Part shown: positions 8,732 through 17,855 of the stretch, piece after piece
Position numbering within the stretch: the stretch's first letter is position 1
How the letters are laid out: every line of letters begins with the position of its first letter
Assembly (NCBI GenBank): GCA_030606865.1
Contig: JAUWFQ010000004.1
Coordinates: 1-39,231 of the forward strand
Reading direction: 5' to 3'
From: a bacterium
GTDB lineage: Bacteria; Fidelibacterota; Marinisomatia; Marinisomatales; JAHJCW01
Length of the DNA: 39,231 nucleotides
The notes under the pieces: model-generated
Databases searched by the model: none
Told to the model about the DNA's origin: nothing
The model's input: only the letters and a program-made list of their open reading frames with translations
Made by a program: the position numbers and the translations under genes

Positions 8732-9412
8732 ATGACTAATCAAAATTTAGAATTACAATTACATTCAATTGATAAGAAGTTAGATCTTATATCTGAAGAA
8801 TTAGCTGTAGTTCGCAGGCAAAGAGAAGAACTGAATGAGTTAAAGCAAGATTTAACTGTTATTGCTAAGGACGTTTTTAATACTGCAATTGTGGAGCTTG
8901 AAGATATCGCACCATTTGTACAAACAGGTGATTTCTTACATCTTCTCAAAAAGATATTGCAAAATACTCGCAATATTACAAATGTGATGACACAATTTGA
9001 GAGCGCCCTTGATTTCTTTGAAGATGCAAAACCTATAAGCAAAGAATTATTTAATACCACTTTAGAAAAATTAGACGAATTCGACCAAAAGGGATATTTT
9101 CAATTTATTAAAGAGTTAATGAATGTAGCAGATCGCGTCGTTGAACATTTTTCTGAAGAGAATGTCAAAATGCTTGGCGATAATGTTATTACAATACTTG
9201 AGACTGTTAAAAGGTTAACACAGCCTGATATGTTAGCAGCACTTAATAATGCTGTTAGTATTTATCAGAGCCTTGATCCAAAAGATGCGCCCCAGTATTC
9301 TATTTGGAAAGTGATGCGTGAATTAAATACACCAGAAATGAAAAAGGGAATTGGTTTTGTGATTACCTTTTTAAAGAAAATTACAGAAGAAAAAAGAATC
9401 AAAAATAAATAA
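8732..9412 (+). CDS. DUF1641 domain protein
   Basis: A 226-residue, almost wholly helical soluble protein. The N-terminal 45 residues are a heptad-patterned coiled coil; the centre contains ELEDIAPFVQTGDFLHLLKKIL, typical of DUF1641, a family often found beside SQR-like flavoproteins, formate dehydrogenase or heterodisulfide-reductase-type genes. It has no cysteines, so it is not itself a thiol carrier; an adaptor or membrane-tethering role for the SQR-like protein is a guess. I place the start at the ATG one base after the SQR-like stop, because the SD-like AGGTAAGAG precedes it. An upstream in-frame TTG at 8693 would overlap the SQR-like gene by 38 bases and add an atypical peptide. Confidence 0.78.
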   Translation: MTNQNLELQLHSIDKKLDLISEELAVVRRQREELNELKQDLTVIAKDVFNTAIVELEDIAPFVQTGDFLHLLKKILQNTRNITNVMTQFESALDFFEDAKPISKELFNTTLEKLDEFDQKGYFQFIKELMNVADRVVEHFSEENVKMLGDNVITILETVKRLTQPDMLAALNNAVSIYQSLDPKDAPQYSIWKVMRELNTPEMKKGIGFVITFLKKITEEKRIKNK

Positions 9413-9423
9413 AGGAGTTAAAT

Positions 9424-9741
9424 ATGGCGACAAGAGAAATTGCCGGGATTACTGTAGAGATTGATGAGGATGGATATATGGCTGATCATACTCAATGGAA
9501 TATAGAAATGGCCGTTATACTTGCCAAGGAACAAGAAATTGAGGAATTAACTGATCGGCATTACGTTGTTATCGAATATATGCGTAAAGAATTTGAAGAA
9601 AATGGCACTGGCCCTTCAATTCGTAAATTAAATAAACAAAGCGGTGTTTCAACCAAAGAGTTATATCAACTCTTCCCTGGTGGACCAGCTAAAAAAGCAG
9701 CCTTTATCGCAGGTATTACAAAACCTCACGGTTGCATATAA
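9424..9741 (+). CDS. tusE: DsrC/TusE-family sulfur carrier with a single C-terminal cysteine
   Basis: 105 residues, the normal size for DsrC/TusE. It matches along the full length: ..G..V.IDEDGYM.D...WN...A..LA..E.I.EL...H..VI..MR.EF...G..P..R.L, then LFPGGPAKKAAFIAG and the C-terminal KPHGCI. The penultimate Cys104 is the persulfide-carrying CysA. The second DsrC cysteine (CysB, ten residues upstream in GPAKGAC..AG) is alanine here, so the protein resembles TusE rather than the DsrC that forms a trisulfide with DsrAB. SD AAAGGAG precedes the ATG. It lies between DUF1641 and DsrE2 genes, as expected for a sulfur-relay partner; a dedicated role in 2-thiouridine synthesis is unlikely in this context. 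Confidence 0.88.
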   Translation: MATREIAGITVEIDEDGYMADHTQWNIEMAVILAKEQEIEELTDRHYVVIEYMRKEFEENGTGPSIRKLNKQSGVSTKELYQLFPGGPAKKAAFIAGITKPHGCI

Positions 9742-9754
9742 AAAGGAGAAAATC

Positions 9755-10267
9755 ATGAATAAACCCGACCCAATAAAAAGAGTCTCACTAGTTTGCGCTA
9801 AGGGTGGATTAGAAGAAGTTTATCCGGCATTGATACTAGCTAATGGTGCTCGTATGGAAGGCATTGAAGCATCTATTTTCTTTACATTTTTTGGACTAAA
9901 TGCAATTATAAAGAAAACTCACAACAATCTTAAAGTAGCAACTGTCGGCAATGCCGCGCTGAACTTGGCGATGCCGATGTTGAAAATGCCGATTACTATG
10001 CCCTTCCCAACAATAATTGGAGCAATACCAGGAGTATCCAATTTTGCAACTTGGCTAATGAAACGTGAAATGGAAAAATTGGATGTTCCCCCTGTTGGCG
10101 AGTTCCTCGAAATGATCGACGATGCTGGTGCTGAGATATATGCCTGTAAAATGACGGTTGATATGTACGGATTAAAAATGGATGATTTTGTTCCGCAAGT
10201 AAAAGAAATTATGACTGTTAGCGAATTTTATGAAAAATCTGCCGGTGCTGAAATAATATTTACATAA
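9755..10267 (+). CDS. DsrE2-type (DsrE/DsrF/DrsH-like) sulfurtransferase
   Basis: 170 residues with the DsrE2 pattern: KRVSLVCAKGGLEEVYPALILANGARMEG.EA.IFFTFFGL, then a glycine/proline/methionine-rich hydrophobic insertion at about 70-100, and EMIDDAGAEIYACKMTVDMYGL. The conserved cysteine in IYACKMT (Cys131) is the expected persulfide site; Cys14 in the first strand loop is a second candidate. DsrE2 proteins are thought to move sulfane sulfur to TusA/DsrC-type carriers and are often membrane-associated, which the hydrophobic insertion supports. I chose the ATG at 9755 because AAAAGGAG lies seven bases upstream; an earlier TTG would read through the TusE gene. It is the last gene of the cassette, followed by a strong hairpin. 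Confidence 0.87.
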   Translation: MNKPDPIKRVSLVCAKGGLEEVYPALILANGARMEGIEASIFFTFFGLNAIIKKTHNNLKVATVGNAALNLAMPMLKMPITMPFPTIIGAIPGVSNFATWLMKREMEKLDVPPVGEFLEMIDDAGAEIYACKMTVDMYGLKMDDFVPQVKEIMTVSEFYEKSAGAEIIFT

Positions 10268-10282
10268 TACATTATTAAAAAT

Positions 10283-10319
10283 ATTAAGGGCAATTCAATA
10301 AAAGCGAATTGCCCTTAAT
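10283..10319. terminator. Bidirectional hairpin between convergent genes
   Basis: A perfect 14-bp inverted repeat (ATTAAGGGCAATTC / GAATTGCCCTTAAT) with a 9-base loop, centred between the DsrE2 gene stop and the convergent exported protein gene. Flanking A- and T-rich bases on both sides suit termination in both directions, though there is no long T run. Confidence 0.75.
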
Positions 10320-10329
10320 CAATAAACTA

Positions 10330-11484
10330 TTATTTAAGCAGAACCATTTTCTTGGTCTGAATAAATCCTTCTACTTCAATCTGATAGATGTAAACACCTG
10401 CATTTACCAAATTACCTGCAAAATCTCTGCCTTCCCAATTAATTGATTTACTGCCCGACGATTCGATTTGATCAACCAATGTAACAATATTTCTACCTAA
10501 AAGATCAAATACACTTATCTTAACATTGGATTCCTTACTCACATCATAAAAAATTGTAGTATTCGGATTAAAAGGATTCGGAAAGTTTTGGTGTAATTGA
10601 AATTCTGTTGGAATACTTATTTCATTATTATATGTTGATAATTGGGCAAACGGAATAAAATCAACCGTGTTTGCATTCATATTTGGTGCAACTAAAATAT
10701 CATTAATTTGGTCATAGAAAATGTCTGCTACTCCATTGTGTGGCACACCATCATGTCCTGTTGATGCTACAGTCGTCAATGCTGGTGTAAAATTTGAATC
10801 ATATCGATAGACTTGATTCGGTTGGCTCCAACAAGACACATAATAATTCCCAAGATGGTCAACAGTTATGCCATCTAGCGACTGAAAACCAGCATTTGTT
10901 ATAAGCGTTGTTACATTATTTGTAGCTAAGTCTATGGCAGATATCGCTGAACCTGTGGCGGGTCTATCATCTGTAAATAATAATCTATTATTTGCAACAT
11001 CATACAATAATCCATTAGCTCCGGCATTTGCTAGTAATGTCGTATAAGTACCCGTTGTTGGATCAAATTTATATATATTGTTATTATCAGAGAAATAAGC
11101 ATTACCTGCTGCATCTGCTGTTACATCATTTACAAAATCACCGCCGATAATTGTTATATTCTTTTGAACCACTCCTGTAGCCATAATTATTGCCAGAAGA
11201 ACTTGGGAATCGTCATTCGCGGTTGATGCAGCATATAGTGTAGTTCCTGAAATAGTAAGGCCACGAATTGATTTAGCAGCTCCTTGCTTATAATAACTGA
11301 GATTACTCGGATTTAGTCGTGGTACTGAGATTATGTCACCATTTCCCGTGTTAGAGATGAGATATCTATCGTTTACGGCATCATAAACCGCACTTTCAGG
11401 ATTATTATAGGCTTGAGCGAAAATTATATTTGTTACAAATAAAACAGCTATAATTATTAGAAGATAAGACCGTATTAACTTCAT
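10330..11484 (-). CDS. Exported beta-propeller protein with type IX-like C-terminal sorting domain
   Basis: 384 residues. A signal peptide (LIRSYLLIIIAVLFVTNIIFAQ) is followed by about 270 residues of SMP-30/NHL-like propeller repeats (NGDIISV, LYAAST, NAYFSDNNNIYKFD, RLLFTDD, DGITVDHLGNYYVSCW, QVYRYD). The last 90 residues (295-384) are a Por-secretion-type sorting domain: QNFPNPFNP, then VFDLLGR, ..NAGVYIYQI and a terminal KKMVLLK. That implies secretion across the outer membrane to the cell surface. The start is the ATG at 11484, six bases after GGAGGT; a TTG four codons earlier would bury that SD. Ligand unknown. No type IX apparatus gene lies in the window. Confidence 0.85.
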   Translation of the reverse strand: MKLIRSYLLIIIAVLFVTNIIFAQAYNNPESAVYDAVNDRYLISNTGNGDIISVPRLNPSNLSYYKQGAAKSIRGLTISGTTLYAASTANDDSQVLLAIIMATGVVQKNITIIGGDFVNDVTADAAGNAYFSDNNNIYKFDPTTGTYTTLLANAGANGLLYDVANNRLLFTDDRPATGSAISAIDLATNNVTTLITNAGFQSLDGITVDHLGNYYVSCWSQPNQVYRYDSNFTPALTTVASTGHDGVPHNGVADIFYDQINDILVAPNMNANTVDFIPFAQLSTYNNEISIPTEFQLHQNFPNPFNPNTTIFYDVSKESNVKISVFDLLGRNIVTLVDQIESSGSKSINWEGRDFAGNLVNAGVYIYQIEVEGFIQTKKMVLLK

Positions 11485-11536
11485 ATAGACCTCCAATTAT
11501 TCAATTGACAGGCTATAATCTAAATATATAGGTAAT

Positions 11537-11576
11537 AAAAAAAATAGGAACTTAATAACTAAAATTAAGCTAGTTC
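11537..11576 (-). terminator. Probable intrinsic terminator of the Rrf2 gene
   Basis: Read on the minus strand, the end of the Rrf2 gene forms GAAC-TAG-CTTAAT-loop-ATTAAG-TTCC, a 6-bp stem extended after a bulge, followed by a run of eight Ts (11537-11544). The AT-rich stem is weak but its position right at the stop codon fits termination. Confidence 0.5.
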
Positions 11577-11987
11577 TTCATCTGTTATTATATAATTATT
11601 AATTGTTGCACTCTTTAGAGTCTCTATAATCATATCCTCTTGAGATAAAAAGAACCGATGAACTTTGCAATAATCAATAAGCGGACATATACTGGGATTT
11701 TTTAAGCATTCATTAATAGTCATATCAAATCCCATTGCATACAGTATATCATAGAAAGAAAGCTTGTTTGGAGAAACCTTTAGTCTAATACCACCATATT
11801 TGCCCTGAATAGTCTCAATAACATTATTATTTTTCAATTTGTGAACTATTTTGGTTGTAAAGGGTACTGTTAGATATAGTTTCTTAGAAACTTCCGGTAC
11901 AGATTTGTGTTCTTTTTTATTGAAACCTGCTAAATAGGCGCAAATACGAATTGCATAATCGTATTCCCTTTTTATAAACACTGCCAT
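11565..11987 (-). CDS. Rrf2-family transcriptional regulator with IscR-like cluster ligands
   Basis: 140 residues, normal for Rrf2 proteins. The N-terminal winged helix is clear: REYDYAIRICAYLA.., SVPEVSKKLYLT.PFTTKIVHKLKNNNVIETIQGKYGGIRL. The sensor region has C94-x6-C101-x5-C107-x2-H110, close to IscR's C-x5-C-x5-C-x2-H; this supports an iron-sulfur cluster sensing iron, oxygen, nitric oxide or sulfur status. The gene is divergent from the class V aminotransferase (103-base spacer), its most likely target. Whether it also controls the sulfur cassette 1.7 kb away cannot be told from sequence. Confidence 0.87.
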   Translation of the reverse strand: MAVFIKREYDYAIRICAYLAGFNKKEHKSVPEVSKKLYLTVPFTTKIVHKLKNNNVIETIQGKYGGIRLKVSPNKLSFYDILYAMGFDMTINECLKNPSICPLIDYCKVHRFFLSQEDMIIETLKSATINNYIITDEELA

Positions 11988-12090
11988 ATTATACTAATTT
12001 ACTAAAATTAAATCATAATTATAAAATATTATTATTTCATTTAGAATAACCCAATCGTGTGAATTGTATAAAATTACTGTAAATTTGAAT

Positions 12091-15593
<3,503 letters not shown>

Positions 15594-15608
15594 TTTAATG
15601 AGGTAACT

Positions 15609-15965
15609 ATGAAAAAAACTGAAATGATGAAAATGAAGAATATTATTGGCGATGTTGTATTACTGATTCTTGCTAATACAGAAGCATTAGCAGAAATTGG
15701 TGTAACTCAAAAAACAATTTATGTTAAAGCACTTGGCTACGATGATTTTGGAATATGGGTTGAATTCTCAAATTTTAAAATTCCCAAATTAAAAACAGCG
15801 AAAGGGGAAAAACCAAAACGTCCGATGTATCAATCTGTTACCGGTTCGCTGTTGATACAATGGCCATTGATTACATCAATTGTGCATTTCCCAGGTGTAG
15901 AAGATTTTGATTTCCCCAGTCCATTTGAATCTCATATTGGATTTGATGTAGAAACAGAAAAATAA
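15609..15965 (+). CDS. Small conserved-looking protein of unknown function
   Basis: 118 residues; I do not recognise the family. A GAGGT SD lies six bases before the ATG, 15 bases after the ligA stop, so it is translated. The protein opens with a methionine/lysine-rich helix, followed by a hydrophobic helix (IIGDVVLLILANTEAL), then alternating strands (TIYVKALGYDDFGIWVEF; SVTGSLLIQWPLITSIVHFPG) around a basic loop (KLKTAKGEKPKRP), and an acidic C terminus. No signal peptide and no cysteine. The strand pattern suggests a small beta-sheet domain. Two further methionines at residues 6-9 leave the exact start slightly open. Confidence 0.7.
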   Translation: MKKTEMMKMKNIIGDVVLLILANTEALAEIGVTQKTIYVKALGYDDFGIWVEFSNFKIPKLKTAKGEKPKRPMYQSVTGSLLIQWPLITSIVHFPGVEDFDFPSPFESHIGFDVETEK

Positions 15966-15979
15966 TAACGCTTAAGCAA

Positions 15980-16930
15980 TTAATTTGGCAACGGCACAAA
16001 CGCTAATACGGTTCCGGGAAATTTATCCGTAACAATTAGAAATCCCTTATCGTCTAATCGTACAATACCTTCCCAATTCCGCGAGTCGCCGAACTCAGAC
16101 AGTTTAATGTTAATCGGTTGAGTTTCTGTCCTAATAATTATCCCATCAACAATTTGAAATTCTAATAATCGTTCTACCGGTTTTATGTCTTTCTTTTTCG
16201 TAATTGGGTAATTCAAATCCGGCTTTAGTAACTTGAAATCGCCGGGCCAAAAGTAGTTTATCACCCAAAATTTACATTCGTCATCAATCTCAGTCGCATC
16301 GGTAATGCGATATTCAGTAAAAGGGAATGGTTTTTTAATATCTGATTTTAAATTTTTATCAAACTGATGATAAACCGGTGATTTGTTAACTTTCGCAGAA
16401 TTCACCTCATAAATAGTTATCACAGAATTATTATTTATTAATATAGTCTCATAAGTCATATTACTAAGCATAACCGGTGTTTTAATTTTCTTTAGACTTT
16501 TTTTATTAATTATAATTTCATTTTTAATACTATCAATAATTCCACGTGCGATGAAACCATGATTAGTATTACGTTTTTCAGCTTCGATAGTAACATAAAC
16601 TGTCTCATCATTAAAAACAATTGACTCATATCCTTCAAAACCGCATATACGCTTATCAAGACCGGACGAATTCCACTTGATTTCTTTTGGCAATATCGTA
16701 GTGCGGGATAAATCAAGGAAATCAAGAATTTGTGTTTTCGGAATCGAATATATTCTGTCTGTCGGATATTGCGGAAGTAAAATTAAATTATCCTTATACC
16801 AAGCAAGTCCGGAGACTTCTTGGTCAGGATTAGTAATATCGCCATTTAGAGTAATATAAATGGGCTCGACGGCTTGACTAAAAATAATCAAGGGTAAAAG
16901 CAAAATAAATTTGAGTGCAGGATATTTCAT
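15980..16930 (-). CDS. Exported beta-propeller protein, phytase/esterase-like (SdiA-regulated-like)
   Basis: 316 residues beginning with a clear signal peptide (KYPALKFILLLPLIIFSQA). The mature part shows propeller-like blades: EVSGLAWYKDNLILLPQ, GFEGYESIVFNDETVYVTIE, ITDATEIDDECKFWVINYF and NWEGIVRLDDKGFLIVTDKFPGT. The 'SGLA..', 'EG(I/Y)E.I' and 'NWEGI..L..KG..IVTD' pattern is that of esterase-like phytase and SdiA-regulated domains; the real substrate is unknown. An in-frame TTG/ATG extension up to 17080 would overlap the divergent pcm gene and add a non-signal N terminus, so I start at the ATG at 16930. No sorting domain is visible; it is probably periplasmic. Confidence 0.68.
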   Translation of the reverse strand: MKYPALKFILLLPLIIFSQAVEPIYITLNGDITNPDQEVSGLAWYKDNLILLPQYPTDRIYSIPKTQILDFLDLSRTTILPKEIKWNSSGLDKRICGFEGYESIVFNDETVYVTIEAEKRNTNHGFIARGIIDSIKNEIIINKKSLKKIKTPVMLSNMTYETILINNNSVITIYEVNSAKVNKSPVYHQFDKNLKSDIKKPFPFTEYRITDATEIDDECKFWVINYFWPGDFKLLKPDLNYPITKKKDIKPVERLLEFQIVDGIIIRTETQPINIKLSEFGDSRNWEGIVRLDDKGFLIVTDKFPGTVLAFVPLPN

Positions 16931-16977
16931 AAACTTACATAAATTACAGGCAAATTTAGATGAGAACATCAAAATAA

Positions 16978-17610
16978 ATGAATAAATTTGAACAGCATCG
17001 TTTACAAATGGTGGAAAATCAAATCCGTCGCAGAGGAATTTCCGATAAACGTGTTCTGCACGCGATGGCAACCGTCCCACGACATTTATTTATTGGTAAA
17101 CTGGAACGGCTGTTAGCCTACTTTGATGGACCTTTGCCAATCGGTCATGGGCAGACAATTAGTCAACCCTACATTGTGGCTTTTATGACCGATGAATTAC
17201 AAATTGAATCACATCACACAGTATTAGAGATTGGTGCCGGTTGCGGATATCAAGCCGCTATTTTATCATTATTAGCAAAAGACGTTATTTCATTGGAATA
17301 TGTAGCCAAACTAGCGAAATCTGCTAGTAAAAGATTGAACGAACTCGGCTATAACAATATTAAAGTTTACAATGCAAATGGTATAAACGGTTGGGAAGAA
17401 AATGCACCATATGATAGAATAATCGGAACAGCTGCTCCTGCATCAATACCCGATAAATTAGTAGAACAATTAGCACCGCAAGGTAGAATGATAATTCCGG
17501 TTGGAGGTAGTATTTTCGATCAGTCGCTTTTCATTATTACTAAAAATGAAAAAGGTAAGGTGAAAATAAAGCGTTCTCTTCCCGTGCGATTTGTGCCTAT
17601 GGTTGGTTAA
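16978..17610 (+). CDS. pcm: Protein-L-isoaspartate O-methyltransferase
   Basis: Repairs isomerised aspartyl residues by SAM-dependent methylation. 210 residues with all PCMT signatures: MVENQIRRRGI near the start, VPRHLFI, GHGQTISQPYIVAFM substrate loop, SAM-binding LEIGAGCGYQAAILS (83-97), and YDRIIGTAAP, followed by LVEQLAPQGRMIIPVG. Normal length. The ATG at 16978 is 47 bases from the divergent exported gene. No strong SD. The strong hairpin at 17681-17713 may end its transcript. Confidence 0.95.
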   Translation: MNKFEQHRLQMVENQIRRRGISDKRVLHAMATVPRHLFIGKLERLLAYFDGPLPIGHGQTISQPYIVAFMTDELQIESHHTVLEIGAGCGYQAAILSLLAKDVISLEYVAKLAKSASKRLNELGYNNIKVYNANGINGWEENAPYDRIIGTAAPASIPDKLVEQLAPQGRMIIPVGGSIFDQSLFIITKNEKGKVKIKRSLPVRFVPMVG

Positions 17611-17680
17611 AATAAATTTAGTATTTAATAAATTACTAAAATATTGCCATTAAAATAATTCGTAATTGAATTAATAGTGC

Positions 17681-17713
17681 ATCGCTGACAGCCCTTTAAG
17701 GGCTATTAGCGAT
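17681..17713. terminator. Two-stage perfect hairpin after pcm
   Basis: ATCGCT...AGCGAT (6 bp) encloses AGCCCTT/AAGGGCT (7 bp with a single central T), separated by a 3x3 internal loop. It sits 70 bases after the pcm stop and may terminate or protect that transcript; it lacks a proper T tract. The spacer 17611-17855 otherwise holds only two smaller hairpins and AT-rich sequence. Confidence 0.5.
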
Positions 17714-17746
17714 TTATACTCCTGCAAAGCTACAAATTGTTTACAT

Positions 17747-17826
17747 AACCTTGCGAAGGTTTACAACGATGATATTTTTTCAATTGGTATGTGTAGTAAT
17801 TTTTCTATAAACACCCTTCACAAGGT
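17747..17826. repeat. Pair of related AACCTT..AAGGTT mini-hairpins
   Basis: Two short palindromes occur 50 bases apart: AACCTT-GCG-AAGGTT (17747-17761) and CCTT-CAC-AAGG within about 17811-17826, each followed by TTTA or TTAC and preceded by ATAA. They look like two degenerate copies of one element, in the spacer between convergent pcm and the large peptidase gene. Function unknown; they may shape the 3' ends of both transcripts. Confidence 0.5.
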
Positions 17827-17855
17827 TTATTATAAATAATTATTTTAATTAAATA

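Noticed and set aside
9644-9754. Longer DsrE2 reading frame starting inside the TusE-like gene
   Set aside because: The extension only shadows the TusE-like frame; AAAAGGAG before the ATG at 9755 and the family's usual N terminus fix the start.
11505-11519. TTGACA followed by TATAAT on the plus strand as a promoter
   Set aside because: The two hexamers are only three bases apart and point into an antisense direction; the spacing cannot make a sigma-70 promoter.
16931-17080. N-terminal extension of the phytase/esterase-like gene
   Set aside because: It would overlap pcm on the opposite strand and place 50 residues before an obvious signal peptide.
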